From: Streptomyces tuirus | GTDB lineage: Bacteria > Actinomycetota > Actinomycetes > Streptomycetales > Streptomycetaceae | Assembly: GCA_018195615.1 (NCBI GenBank) | Contig: JAGTPG010000002.1 | Span: 682,001-746,000 of the forward strand | DNA length: 64,000 nucleotides | Direction: 5' to 3' | The notes under the pieces: model-generated | The model's database searches: none | What the model was told of the DNA's origin: nothing | What the model saw: the letters and a program-made list of their open reading frames with translations, nothing else | Position numbers and translations under genes: made by a program | Shown: piece after piece, positions 8,958 to 18,471 of the stretch | How positions within the stretch are numbered: position 1 is the stretch's first letter | Layout: the number at the start of each line of letters is the position of its first letter

Positions 8958-10126
8958 CACCGGCGCCCCTTCGGCAGGCCGAGCAGCCGCTCGGCGATGA
9001 TGTCGCGCTGGATCTCGTTGGTTCCGGCGTAGATCGGTCCGGCGAGGGAGAACGTGTAGCCCTCGGCCCAGCTGCCGTGCGCGGGCGACTCGGCGGCGTG
9101 GTCGGCGAGTTCGCCGTACGGGCCGAGGATGTCCAGGGCGGTCTCGTGCAGGGCGATGTCCAGGTCGGACCAGAAGACCTTGTTCAGACTCGACTCCGCA
9201 CCGATCGATCCGCCCGCCGCCAGGCGGGAGGCGGCCGCGTACGTGAACAGCCGGTAGGCGCGGGCGCCGATGACCGCGTCGGCGACCCGGTCGCGCAGCG
9301 CCGTGTCGGACGGGTCGGCGGTGGTGCGCCACAGCGCGGTGAGGCGGTCGGTGGCTGCCGTGAAGCGGCCGGGGCTGCGCAGGGTGAGGCCGCGTTCGTT
9401 GCCGGCCGTGCTCATCGCGACCCGCCAGCCCTGCCCCACCTCGCCGATGACGTCCTCGTCGGGCACGGAGACGTCGTCGAGGAAGAGTTCGGCGAAGGCC
9501 GGCTTGCCGTCGAGGCGCCCGATGGGGCGTACGGTCACACCGTCGGCGTCAAGCGGGAACATCACGTACGTCAGGCCCTGGTGGGGCTTGTCGGTGTGCG
9601 GGTCGCTGCGGAACAGGCCGAAGGCGCGGTCGGCGAACGCGGCCCGGGAGGACCAGGTCTTCTGGCCGGCGAGCAGCCAGCCGCCGTCGGTGCGTCGCGC
9701 GGTCGAGCGGAGCGAGGCGAGGTCGGATCCGGCTTCCGGTTCGGACCAGGCCTGGGCCCAGACGACGTCGCCGCTCGCCATCGGCGGCAGGACCCGGGCG
9801 CGCTGCTCCGCGGTGCCGTGCTCGAAGAGGGTCGGGGCCAGGAGGTTGATGCCGTTCTGGCTGACCCGGCCGGGGGCGCCGGCCGCGTAGTACTCCTCCT
9901 CGAAGATCAGCCACTCGAGGATCGAGGCGCCCCGGCCACCGTACTCCTCGGGCCAGGACACCACCGACCAGCGGTCCGCGTGCAGCGTGTGCTCCCACTC
10001 TCGGTGGGCTGCGAAGCCCTCTGCCGTCTCCAGGGAGGGCAGTGGGGTGTCGGGCACGTGGGCGGTGAGCCAGGCGCGGGCCTCGGCACGGAAGGCGTCC
10101 TCCGACGGCGAGAAGGAGAGGTCCAT
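8957..10126 (-). CDS. Acyl-CoA dehydrogenase, large subunit type (FadE31-like)
   Basis: ATG at 10124-10126 overlaps the enoyl-CoA hydratase stop by TGATG, and the stop does the same with the next dehydrogenase, so three genes form a tightly coupled operon. The 389-residue protein shows WPEEYGGRGAS, AQAWSEPEAGSDLASL, GQKTWSSRA and the C-terminal YAGTNEIQRDIIAERLLGLP, all standard acyl-CoA dehydrogenase signatures. The usual catalytic glutamate position cannot be fixed without alignment, and steroid-type enzymes often have an altered one. In Mycobacterium this enzyme type pairs with a short subunit. Placement next to KstR2-type genes supports a steroid CoA substrate. Confidence 0.87.
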   Translation of the reverse strand: MDLSFSPSEDAFRAEARAWLTAHVPDTPLPSLETAEGFAAHREWEHTLHADRWSVVSWPEEYGGRGASILEWLIFEEEYYAAGAPGRVSQNGINLLAPTLFEHGTAEQRARVLPPMASGDVVWAQAWSEPEAGSDLASLRSTARRTDGGWLLAGQKTWSSRAAFADRAFGLFRSDPHTDKPHQGLTYVMFPLDADGVTVRPIGRLDGKPAFAELFLDDVSVPDEDVIGEVGQGWRVAMSTAGNERGLTLRSPGRFTAATDRLTALWRTTADPSDTALRDRVADAVIGARAYRLFTYAAASRLAAGGSIGAESSLNKVFWSDLDIALHETALDILGPYGELADHAAESPAHGSWAEGYTFSLAGPIYAGTNEIQRDIIAERLLGLPKGRR

Positions 10127-10983
10127 CAGGATCCCGCCTTCTTCATCGCGCGGACGTCCATGCCGCCGAGGGAGTCGGCGGCGGTCTCGGCGTTGTGGGC
10201 GTGGGCCAGGTGGTGCAGGCCGAAGACGGAGTCCATGCCGGCGTGCATTCCCTGGAGGTCCTCCGCCTGGTTGACCGCGCGTTTGGTCAGGGCCAGGCCC
10301 ATGCGAGGCATCTCGGCGATGCGGGACGCCAGTTCCATGGTGCGGTCGGCGAGTTCGGCGGGCCGTACGACGCGGTTGATCATGCCGACCTCGTACGCCC
10401 GGCGGGCGCTCATGCGGTCGCCGGTGTAGAGGAACTCCTTGGCGATCCTGGGCGGCATCGCCCACGGGTGCGCGAAGTACTCGACGCCCGGAATGCCCAT
10501 GCGGACCACCGGGTCGGCGAAGAAGGCGTCCTCGGAGGCGACGATCAGGTCGCACACCCAGGCGAGCATCAGCCCGCCCGCGACGCACGCGCCCTGCACC
10601 GAGGCGATCGCCGGCTTGGGCAGTTCCCGCCAGCGGCGGCACATGCCCAGGTAGACCTCCGACTCGCGGGCGAAGCGGCTCTCCGCGCCCTGTTTGCCGG
10701 AGTGGTCCCACCACAGTCCGGCCCTGCGCTCGAACGGCAGGTGGGCGTCGCGCTGCGGGGTGCCGATGTCGTGCCCGGCGGAGAAGTGCTTCCCCTCCCC
10801 CGCCAGGACGACGACCTTGACCTCGTCGTCCTCGGCCGCGCGGTAGAAGGCCCGGTCCAGGGCGTAGGTCATGGCCGAGTTCTGGGCGTTGCGGTACTCC
10901 GGGCGGTTCATGGTGACCACGGCGACGGGTCCGCGGCGTTCGTAGCGCACCGGCTCCTCGGGTGCCGTCCGGGCGGTGGACAT
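10126..10983 (-). CDS. Enoyl-CoA hydratase/isomerase-family protein
   Basis: The 285-residue crotonase-fold protein starts at 10983 behind a strong GGAGGGGG. The oxyanion-hole segments are visible as GKHFSAGHDIG (about 65-75) and ACVAGGLMLAWVCDLIVASE (about 126-145). It leads the minus-strand operon with the two acyl-CoA dehydrogenases and faces the FadE30-like gene across a shared operator. I do not know an exact counterpart in the M. tuberculosis KstR2 set, whose hydratase is EchA20, found here separately. It may hydrate the enoyl-CoA made by its operon partners. Confidence 0.85.
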   Translation of the reverse strand: MSTARTAPEEPVRYERRGPVAVVTMNRPEYRNAQNSAMTYALDRAFYRAAEDDEVKVVVLAGEGKHFSAGHDIGTPQRDAHLPFERRAGLWWDHSGKQGAESRFARESEVYLGMCRRWRELPKPAIASVQGACVAGGLMLAWVCDLIVASEDAFFADPVVRMGIPGVEYFAHPWAMPPRIAKEFLYTGDRMSARRAYEVGMINRVVRPAELADRTMELASRIAEMPRMGLALTKRAVNQAEDLQGMHAGMDSVFGLHHLAHAHNAETAADSLGGMDVRAMKKAGS

Positions 10984-10996
10984 CGACCCCCTCCTT

Positions 10997-11016
10997 CCCT
11001 AACAAGTGTTTGGTAG
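10997..11016. promoter_or_regulatory. Putative KstR2-type operator, site 1
   Basis: CTAACAAGTGTTTGGTAG lies between the divergent hydratase (start 10983) and FadE30-like gene (start 11062). Read on the other strand it is CTACCAAACACTTGTTAG, matching site 2 at 19252 in 15 or more of 18 positions. The shared core is ACCAAAC-N2-TTGTTAG. The mycobacterial KstR2 box is also a CAAG/CTTG-type palindrome. A TetR dimer here would repress both operons until a HIP-CoA-like ligand binds. Binding itself is inferred. Confidence 0.72.
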
Positions 11017-11061
11017 ATTAACGTGCGGGACGTCAGCCGTCGAGAGTCGTCCGGAGCCGCC

Positions 11062-12228
11062 ATGAGCAGCGTCGAGGAGTTCCGCGCCGAGATCCGCGGG
11101 TGGCTGCGCGCCCAGCTCACGGGCGAGTTCGCCGGTCTGCGCGGCCGCGGCGGTCCGGGCCGGGAGCACGAGGCGTTTCCCGAACGGCTCGCGTGGGAGC
11201 GGCACATGGCCGTCGAGGGCTGGACCTGCGTGGGGTGGCCGAAGGAGTACGGCGGCCGGGGGGCGACGCTGGAGGAGCAGGTCGTCTTCCACGAGGAGTA
11301 CGCCCTCGCCGACGCGCCCGCACGCGTCAACCACATCGGTGAGCAGTTGCTCGGCCCCACCCTCATCGCCTTCGGCACGCCCGAGCAGCGCGAACGCTTC
11401 CTGCCTCAGGTCGTGGCGGTGGAGGAACTGTGGTGCCAGGGCTACAGCGAGCCGGACGCCGGGTCGGACCTGGCCGGCGTGCGCACGCGGGCCGAACTCG
11501 ACGGCGAGGAGTGGGTGGTCACCGGGCAGAAGATCTGGACCTCCCTCGCGCACGAGTCCGACTGGTGTTGCGTCGTCGCCCGCACCGAGCCCGGTTCCAC
11601 CCGCCACCGTGGGCTGTCCTACCTGCTCGTCCCCTTGGACCAGCCCGGTGTGGAGATACGGCCGATCTCCCAGCTGACCGGGACGTCCGAGTTCAACGAG
11701 GTCTTCTTCGACGGGGCGCGCACGGCCGCTTCCCACATCGTCGGGGCACCGGGTGAGGGCTGGAGAGTGGCCATGGCCACGCTCGGTTTCGAGCGGGGTG
11801 TGTCCACGCTCGGCCAGCAGGTCGGCTTCCGACGCGAGTTGGAAGCGATCATCGAGCTGGCGAAACGCAATGGAGCGGCCCGGGATCCGCTGATCCGCGA
11901 CCGGGTCGCCCGGGCCTGGACCGGCCTGGAGATCATCCGCTGCAACGCGCTGCGCATGCTCGAAGGGATCGCGGCCGGTGCGCCCGGACCCGAGGCGTCC
12001 ATCGGCAAGATCTTCTGGGCCACCTGGCACCGGGAACTGGGCGAGCTCGCCATGGACGTGTGCGGAGCGGAAGGGATGCCGGCGGCGGGTGCGCCGTACG
12101 ACCTCACCGACTGGCAGCGGCTGTTCCTGTTCTCCCGGTCCGACACCCTCTACGCCGGTTCCAACGAGATCCAGCGGAACATCATCGCCGAGCGCGTCCT
12201 CGGCCTGCCGAAGGAGGCCCGTCCATGA
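11062..12228 (+). CDS. fadE30: Acyl-CoA dehydrogenase, FadE30-like
   Basis: The ATG at 11062 has GGAG 6 nt upstream. A GTG at 11023 is possible but would begin only 6 bases from the operator. The 388-residue protein has WPKEYGGRGAT, YSEPDAGSDLAGV, VTGQKIWTS and YAGSNEIQRNIIAERVLGLP. In M. tuberculosis FadE30 is followed by the SDR Rv3559c (IpdF), KstR2 and FadA6, and the same order occurs here, with ATGA coupling to the SDR. FadE30 dehydrogenates the propionyl side chain of a HIP-CoA derivative. The symbol rests on synteny plus family. Confidence 0.85.
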   Translation: MSSVEEFRAEIRGWLRAQLTGEFAGLRGRGGPGREHEAFPERLAWERHMAVEGWTCVGWPKEYGGRGATLEEQVVFHEEYALADAPARVNHIGEQLLGPTLIAFGTPEQRERFLPQVVAVEELWCQGYSEPDAGSDLAGVRTRAELDGEEWVVTGQKIWTSLAHESDWCCVVARTEPGSTRHRGLSYLLVPLDQPGVEIRPISQLTGTSEFNEVFFDGARTAASHIVGAPGEGWRVAMATLGFERGVSTLGQQVGFRRELEAIIELAKRNGAARDPLIRDRVARAWTGLEIIRCNALRMLEGIAAGAPGPEASIGKIFWATWHRELGELAMDVCGAEGMPAAGAPYDLTDWQRLFLFSRSDTLYAGSNEIQRNIIAERVLGLPKEARP

Positions 12229-13011
12229 GCACGCCGCCGCCCTACCTGCCCGGACACGGGCTGCTGAGCGGTCGTAGCGCCCTCGTCACCGCCGCCGCGG
12301 GCGCCGGGATCGGTGGCGCGACCGCGCGGCGGCTGCTGGAGGAGGGCGCGCGGGTCGTCGTCTCCGACGCCCACGCGCGTCGGCTGAAGGAGTCCGCGGC
12401 GGAACTGGCCGACGCGTACGGCGCGGACCGGGTCGCGGCGCTCCCCTGTGACGTCACCGACGAGGCGCAGGTCACCGCGTTGTTCGACCTCGTGCAGGAG
12501 CGGCACGGGCGGCTGGACATCGTCGTCAACAACGCCGGTCTCGGCGGCACCGCCGACCTCGTCGACATGACGGACGAGCAGTGGGAGAAGGTCCTCGACG
12601 TCACCCTGAACGGCACCTTCCGCTGTACGCGTGCCGCGCTGCGCCGTATGAAGGCCGACGGCGGGGCGGCGGGGTGATCGTCAACAACGCCTCGGTGGTC
12701 GGCTGGCGGCGCAGCAGGGGCAGGCGCACTACGCCGCAGCCAAGGCCGGGGTCATGGCCCTCACCCGGTGCGCCGCGCTGGAGGCCGCGGAGTTCGGGGT
12801 CCGCGTCAACGCCGTCGCGCCGAGCCTCGCCATGCACCCGCACCTGGTCAAGGTCACCACCCCCGAGCTGCTTCGGGAGCTGACCGCCCGGGAGGCGTTC
12901 GGGCGGTACGCCGAGCCGTGGGAGGTGGCCAACGTGATCGTGTTCCTGGTGTCCGGCTACTCGTCGTACATGACCGGCGAGGTCGTCTCCGTCAGCAGCC
13001 AGCACGCGTGA
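12225..13011 (+). CDS. ipdF: IpdF-like short-chain dehydrogenase (two apparent frameshifts)
   Basis: ATG at 12225 overlaps the FadE30-like stop (ATGA). The N-terminal half shows the NAD(P) motif TAAAGAGIGGATA and NNAG. One missing G in GGGG (12671-12674) and one in 12705-12710 restore VIVNNASVVGW, the catalytic YAAAK (from HYAAAKAG) and a complete C-terminus to 13011, about 263 residues. The active-site Ser is apparently replaced around NNASVVGW, where S is still present. In the HIP pathway IpdF oxidises the 5-hydroxy group of the CoA-activated bicyclic intermediate. It lies between fadE30 and kstR2, as in Mycobacterium. Confidence 0.78.
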
Positions 13012-13026
13012 GGCGAGAATGATCCG

Positions 13027-13650
13027 GTGCCGAACAGCAACAGTGACCGTAAGAAGACGGCCGTGAGCGCCGCGCCCGAGCGGCGCGAGGAACTCCTGGC
13101 CACCGCCGCCGAGGTGTTCGCCGCGCAGGGCTACCGCGCCACCACCGTCCGCAGGATCGCGGACGAGGCCGGGATGCTCGCGGGCAGCCTCTACTACCAC
13201 TTCGACTCCAAGGAGTCGATGCTCGACGAGATCCTCTCCGGCTTCCTGAACGACCTGTGGGCCCGCTACGACGCCGTGCTCGCCGCCGGCCTCGGGCCCA
13301 GGGAGACCATCGAGGCCCTCGTCACCGAGTCCTTCCGGGAGATCGACCGGCACCACGCCGCCGTCGCCATCTACCAGAAGGAGTCCAAGCACCTGCAGAC
13401 CCAGCCGCGGTTCACCTATCTCGCCGACTCGCAGGTGAAGTTCGAGAAGGCGTGGCTGGGCACGCTGGAGCGCGGAGTGGCCGAAGGGGCCTTCCGCGCC
13501 GACCTCGACGTCCGGCTCACGTACCGCTTCCTGCGCGACACCGTCTGGGTGGCCGCGTCCTGGTACCGGCCGGGCGGACAGCACAGCCCCGAGGAGATCG
13601 CCCGCCAGTACCTGTCGATGGTGCTGGAGGGCATCACGCTGCGGGAATGA
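13027..13650 (+). CDS. kstR2: TetR-family repressor, KstR2-like
   Basis: The 207-residue protein begins at a GTG (13027). The helix-turn-helix is ATTVRRIADEAGMLAGSLYYHF, seen as RIADEAGMLAGSLYYHFDSK at about 42-61. The C-terminal domain has the KstR2-like stretch QKESKHLQTQPRFTYL and ends RQYLSMVLEGI. KstR2 represses the C/D-ring genes and is released by HIP-CoA. The location between the FadE30/IpdF pair and FadA6, plus two matched palindromes in the module, supports the assignment. No palindrome of that type lies directly before this gene, so it is probably expressed from the fadE30 promoter. Confidence 0.85.
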   Translation: MPNSNSDRKKTAVSAAPERREELLATAAEVFAAQGYRATTVRRIADEAGMLAGSLYYHFDSKESMLDEILSGFLNDLWARYDAVLAAGLGPRETIEALVTESFREIDRHHAAVAIYQKESKHLQTQPRFTYLADSQVKFEKAWLGTLERGVAEGAFRADLDVRLTYRFLRDTVWVAASWYRPGGQHSPEEIARQYLSMVLEGITLRE

Positions 13651-13678
13651 CCCCCAAGAGGCTTCAAAGGGAGTGGCC

Positions 13679-14836
<1,158 letters not shown>

Positions 14837-14873
14837 GTCTGCCCGCGTCAGGCCGGACGGCGCCGACGGCGTC

Positions 14874-15365
14874 TCAGGCCAGGGACTCGAAATACGCCTT
14901 CTGCGCGGGGTAGTAGTCCGCGAAGTCGGGCCGGGGCCCGCCCGTGTGCGCGGCGGTGAGCATGTCCAGGTAGTACTCCCAGCCGGGGCCGGTCGTACCG
15001 AGCTGGTCCGTGGAGGTCAGGTGGTGGACCAGCCTTAGTTCGGTGGTGCCTTCGGCCTCGGCCAGCAGCGCTTCCATCGACCAGTGACCGGCCTCGTCCT
15101 GCATCGAGACGGCGAGTCGCCGTGGCGGCTCGCAGGCTTCGATCAGCAGCGGACACCAGGGCGCTGACTCCTCGAACGCCATCTGCACCTCGACGGTGCG
15201 GCCGGGCGCCGCCTCGCCACGCCAGGGACCGAACCAGCGGGCGGTGCGCTCCGGCTCGGTGACGCTCGCCCAGACGTCATCCACAGAGGCGCGGTAGGTG
15301 CGGGTGAGGACGAGGTCGTATCCGGTCGACGTGGGTACGAGGTGTCCGGTGGGTTCAGGGGTCAT
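14874..15365 (-). CDS. SRPBCC/AHSA1-family protein
   Basis: ATG at 15363-15365 overlaps the ArsR stop by ATGA. The 163-residue protein has the AHSA1 entry motif TYRASVDDVWASVTEPERTARWFG, visible as VDDVWASVTEPERTARWFG, and the later GWEYYLDML that closes the hydrophobic cavity fold. In ArsR-AHSA1 pairs the function is generally unknown: ligand binding or a toxin-like hydrophobic-ligand role. It is unrelated in sequence to the steroid enzymes that flank it, and appears to be an inserted two-gene unit. Confidence 0.85.
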   Translation of the reverse strand: MTPEPTGHLVPTSTGYDLVLTRTYRASVDDVWASVTEPERTARWFGPWRGEAAPGRTVEVQMAFEESAPWCPLLIEACEPPRRLAVSMQDEAGHWSMEALLAEAEGTTELRLVHHLTSTDQLGTTGPGWEYYLDMLTAAHTGGPRPDFADYYPAQKAYFESLA

Positions 15366-15757
15366 GCTGTGTCCTTCTGGGTGTGGGTGTCGGCGGGTTC
15401 GGCTTGGCTCCGCTCCCGCCGCGTCCGGTGGACCTCGGTCTCCAGTGCTGCCAGGCGCTGCGCCCAGTCGGGCTGTCGGTCGTCGAACCGGGCGAGCCAC
15501 GCGGCGAGGTGACCGAGTCGGGCGGGGACGAGCGAGTAGCTCCGGTGGCGTCCGATCTGCTCGTCCCGCACCAGGCCGCTCTCCCGCAGCACGCGCAGGT
15601 GACGGCTGACCGCGGGTCGGCTGATGGGGAACCGGGCGGCGATCTCGCCCACCGTCAGGGGGGCGTGGCGCAGCATGAGCAGGATCTCCCGTCGCACCGG
15701 GTCGGCGACGGCGTCGGCCACCTCACTCAGTTCGTCCACACCAAAAGCGTAACCCAT
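15362..15757 (-). CDS. ArsR-family transcriptional regulator
   Basis: The winged helix reads VADPVRREILLMLRHAPLTV, then IAARFPISRPAVSRHLRVLRESGLV, with no CxC metal site visible. The ATG at 15755-15757 lies in the centre of a perfect palindrome and has no Shine-Dalgarno. A GTG six codons later (15737-15739, giving VDELSEVADA) is the more likely start for a 125-residue protein. It is coupled by ATGA to the SRPBCC gene, and the pair is probably self-regulated through the palindrome. Confidence 0.85.
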   Translation of the reverse strand: MGYAFGVDELSEVADAVADPVRREILLMLRHAPLTVGEIAARFPISRPAVSRHLRVLRESGLVRDEQIGRHRSYSLVPARLGHLAAWLARFDDRQPDWAQRLAALETEVHRTRRERSQAEPADTHTQKDTA

Positions 15758-15766
15758 GGGTTACGC
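15747..15766. promoter_or_regulatory. Perfect 20-bp palindrome at the ArsR start: probable operator
   Basis: GCGTAACCCA is followed immediately by its exact reverse complement TGGGTTACGC. The site covers the first candidate start codon of the ArsR gene and ends 17 bp before the stop-end of the neighbouring ipdC-like gene (15783). A dimeric ArsR protein binding here would block its own transcription. Confidence 0.7.
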
Positions 15767-15782
15767 GTTCGCGGCAGGCAGA

Positions 15783-16847
15783 TCACTCGGAGTCGGGCAG
15801 CCGGTGCAGCGCCGCATGCGCTTCGGCCATGACGCGGTCGACGAGTTCGGCGCAGCTCGGCAGGTCGTCGATCAGCCCGGCGACCTGCCCGGAGGCCATC
15901 ACGCCGAGGTCGGTGCGGCCGTCGACCATCGCCGCTTTGAGCAGCATGGGGGTGTTGGCGGCGAGCAGGACCTGGCTCCAGGTCAGGTCCTTGCCGTGCT
16001 TCATCGCCAGGCCGTCGCGGACCATCGCCGCCCAGCTCATGCCGGACTCGCGGCGGAAGGCGGCGGCGTGACGGACCGCGCGCCACAGCGACGCCGTCCG
16101 GCCGGAGCGCTCCAGCGTGTCCACGAGTTCGCTGCGCAGCATCCGGTGGGGCAGGCCGTCGACCTTGGTGGTGACGGTGACGTCCTGCACGGCGGCGGCG
16201 AGGTAGCGGGCCTTGACCGGGTCGGGGACGGTGCTGTCGGAGGTCAGCAGGAAGCGGGTGCCCATGGCGATCCCGGCGGCGCCGTAGGCGAGGGCCGCGA
16301 CCAGACCGCGCCCGTCGTGGAAGCCGCCCGCCGCGATCACCGGGATGTCCACGGCGTCCACGACCTGCGGGAGCAGCACAGTCGTGGCGACGCTGCCGGT
16401 GTGCCCGCCACCCTCGCCGCCCTGCACGACCACGGCGTCCGCACCCCACGCGGCGACCTTCTCGGCGTGCCGCCGCGCGCCGACGGACGGGATGACGACG
16501 ACGGCGGCGTCCTTGAGGCGCGCGATCAGCTCCCGTGAAGGCGCGAGCGCGAACGAGGCGACCTTTACACCTTCGTCGATGATGATCCGGACCCGCTCGG
16601 CCGCGTCGCCCGCGTCCGCCCGCAGGTTGACCCCGAAGGGCGCGTCCGTACGGGACTTGACCTCGCGGACCGCGGAGCGGAGCTGCTCCACCGTCATGGT
16701 GGCGGAGGCGAGGATGCCGAGGGCCCCGGCGTCGGCGGTGGCGGACACCAGGCGGGGTCCGGCCACCCAGCCCATGCCCGTCTGGACAAGGGGGTGCCGG
16801 ACACCGACCAGCTTTGTCAGCGGAGTGTCGATGGTCGCGCCGGTCAT
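15783..16847 (-). CDS. ipdC: Nitronate monooxygenase-type flavoprotein, IpdC-like
   Basis: The 354-residue TIM-barrel flavoprotein shows TGMGWVAGPRLVSATADAGALG near the N-terminus (seen as GMGWVAGPRL), VVQGGEGGGHTG as the FMN-phosphate loop and VIAAGGFHDGRG followed by GAAGIAMGTRFLLT. The start overlaps the ipdB stop by ATGA. In Mycobacterium IpdC (Rv3553) lies beside ipdAB and is needed for C/D-ring breakdown. The arrangement echA20-ipdA-ipdB-ipdC on one strand is the same here. Confidence 0.85.
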   Translation of the reverse strand: MTGATIDTPLTKLVGVRHPLVQTGMGWVAGPRLVSATADAGALGILASATMTVEQLRSAVREVKSRTDAPFGVNLRADAGDAAERVRIIIDEGVKVASFALAPSRELIARLKDAAVVVIPSVGARRHAEKVAAWGADAVVVQGGEGGGHTGSVATTVLLPQVVDAVDIPVIAAGGFHDGRGLVAALAYGAAGIAMGTRFLLTSDSTVPDPVKARYLAAAVQDVTVTTKVDGLPHRMLRSELVDTLERSGRTASLWRAVRHAAAFRRESGMSWAAMVRDGLAMKHGKDLTWSQVLLAANTPMLLKAAMVDGRTDLGVMASGQVAGLIDDLPSCAELVDRVMAEAHAALHRLPDSE

Positions 16848-17599
16848 GCCGCGGGCACCTCGCGCTCGCGCAGCCTGTTCGGGTCGACGACCTCGCGGAT
16901 CAGCCGCAGCTCCTCCGGCGTCGGTTCGCGGGTGTACGGCACGTCGTCCGGGATGGTGAGCGCGAAGCCGGTGGCGTCGGTGACCTGCTCGGCGGTGACG
17001 CCGGGGTGCAGGGAACGCGGCCGCATCGTGCGGTCGGGTGTCGCGAAGTCGAACACGCCCAGGTCGGTGACGACTTGGGCCAGGTGGTGGTAGCGGATCG
17101 CGGAGGGGCCGGCCGCGGCGGCACGGTCGTAGCCGACACCGCAGACCATGTCGACGTGCTCCACGAACACCCGCGTGGAGTGCCGGGGGATCCAGTAACT
17201 GGTCGGATTGTTCAGGGTGTTGACCGGAGCTCCGCGCACGCCGAGCAACTGGCGCTTCGGACTGGCCCAGTCTCCGATGCAGGAGATGTTCTGGTTGCCG
17301 TACCGGTCGATCTGGCTGGCGCCCATCATCACGTGCCGCCGCCCGGTGGCCACCAGGGCCAGGTGCTGGCGGTAGGGCAGCCAGCCCTCGACCACCTCGG
17401 CCTCGGCGCCGACCGCCGGGACGTCCGCGGTCAGCAACGCCTCACCGTCGGTCAGGAGCAGGTCGGGGGCGAAGGTCAGCTTCGCCAGCCGGGCCCCGAT
17501 CGACGGGACGGTGTCCATCGGGCTCGCCAGGATCTCCCCGGCGTCCCGCCACGCTTCGGCGCAGGCGACCACGCAGTACTCGGCCCGGGTGACCGTCAT
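16844..17599 (-). CDS. ipdB: CoA-transferase-family ring hydrolase, beta subunit (IpdB)
   Basis: The 251-residue CoA-transferase-fold protein contains LLLTDGEALLTADVPAVG, MMGASQIDRYGNQNIS and GAPVNTLNNPTSYWIPRHST. ATGA overlaps join it to ipdA upstream and ipdC downstream. IpdAB is a heteromer that, unlike true CoA transferases, hydrolytically opens the last steroid ring in COCHEA-CoA. The pairing with an IpdA of matching length supports this over an ordinary 3-oxoacid CoA-transferase. Confidence 0.87.
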   Translation of the reverse strand: MTVTRAEYCVVACAEAWRDAGEILASPMDTVPSIGARLAKLTFAPDLLLTDGEALLTADVPAVGAEAEVVEGWLPYRQHLALVATGRRHVMMGASQIDRYGNQNISCIGDWASPKRQLLGVRGAPVNTLNNPTSYWIPRHSTRVFVEHVDMVCGVGYDRAAAAGPSAIRYHHLAQVVTDLGVFDFATPDRTMRPRSLHPGVTAEQVTDATGFALTIPDDVPYTREPTPEELRLIREVVDPNRLREREVPAA

Positions 17600-18471
17600 C
17601 GGGCTTCCTCCTCGCCGTGGGACTCGTGGAAGGCCGCCACCGCGGCCTGGTAGGCGTCCTCGTCACCGGAGAGGAAGCGCTCGGTGAAGGCCCGCCAGGC
17701 CTCCGGTTCGCGGGCGGCCTGCGCGTAGGCGCGCTGGAAGGGCTCGTCGCGGTCGTGGTCGGGTGCGCAGGAGGTGAAGTGCGCGCCGTTCGGTGTCTCC
17801 ACGACTCCGGTCACGAAGGGCCGTTTGACCAGCAGGGTCTGCGGGCCGGCGTCCTTGAGCAGGTCCGCGGTGTCCACGATCCGCTCGCAGGAGACGTAGG
17901 CGGCGTCGGCGGCCTGGCAGAACAGGTCGTCGAAGTACGGGTCGGGGCCCAGGTACTGGGCGTTGCCGTGCGGGTCCGCGCGGTTGAGGTGCACCAGGAC
18001 GGCGTCCATCCGCAGCGCGGGGACCGCGACGAGCTCCTCGCCGTCCTCGTAGGGCGAGGTGACCGTGCGCAAGTGCGGATTGACTCGCATCACGTCCGAG
18101 CCGAGACCGGCCCGGATCGGCATGAACGGCAGCCGGTGCGCGGCGGCGGTCAGGCCCCACATGACCATGGCCTCGTCCAGCTCCACCAGTTCGAACTCGC
18201 CCCGCTGCCGGGCCGCCGTGAAGTGCGGTTCCAGGGGGATGGAGTCGAGGGTGGCGAAGGCGGCGACCAGTTTGCGGATCTTGCCGGCGGCGGCGAGGAG
18301 GCCGACGTCCGGGCCACCGTAGGAGACGACGGTGAGGTCGGTGAGGTCGGAGCGCAGGAGTGCGCGTACCAGTGCCATCGGTTTGCGCCGTGATCCCCAG
18401 CCGCCGATGCCGATCGTCATGCCGCTGCTCAGGCGGCCGACGGCCTCCTCGGCGGTCATCACCTTGCTCAT
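17596..18471 (-). CDS. ipdA: CoA-transferase-family ring hydrolase, alpha subunit (IpdA)
   Basis: The 291-residue protein starts MSKVMTAEEAVGRLSSGMTI and has GIGGWGSRRKPMALVRALL, LVELDEAMVMWGLTAAAHRLPFMP and VHLNRADPHGNAQYLG. Length fits mycobacterial IpdA (about 290). The start overlaps the echA20 stop (ATGA) and the end overlaps the ipdB start. With IpdB it would open the cyclohexenone ring left after D-ring cleavage. Confidence 0.87.
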   Translation of the reverse strand: MSKVMTAEEAVGRLSSGMTIGIGGWGSRRKPMALVRALLRSDLTDLTVVSYGGPDVGLLAAAGKIRKLVAAFATLDSIPLEPHFTAARQRGEFELVELDEAMVMWGLTAAAHRLPFMPIRAGLGSDVMRVNPHLRTVTSPYEDGEELVAVPALRMDAVLVHLNRADPHGNAQYLGPDPYFDDLFCQAADAAYVSCERIVDTADLLKDAGPQTLLVKRPFVTGVVETPNGAHFTSCAPDHDRDEPFQRAYAQAAREPEAWRAFTERFLSGDEDAYQAAVAAFHESHGEEEAR

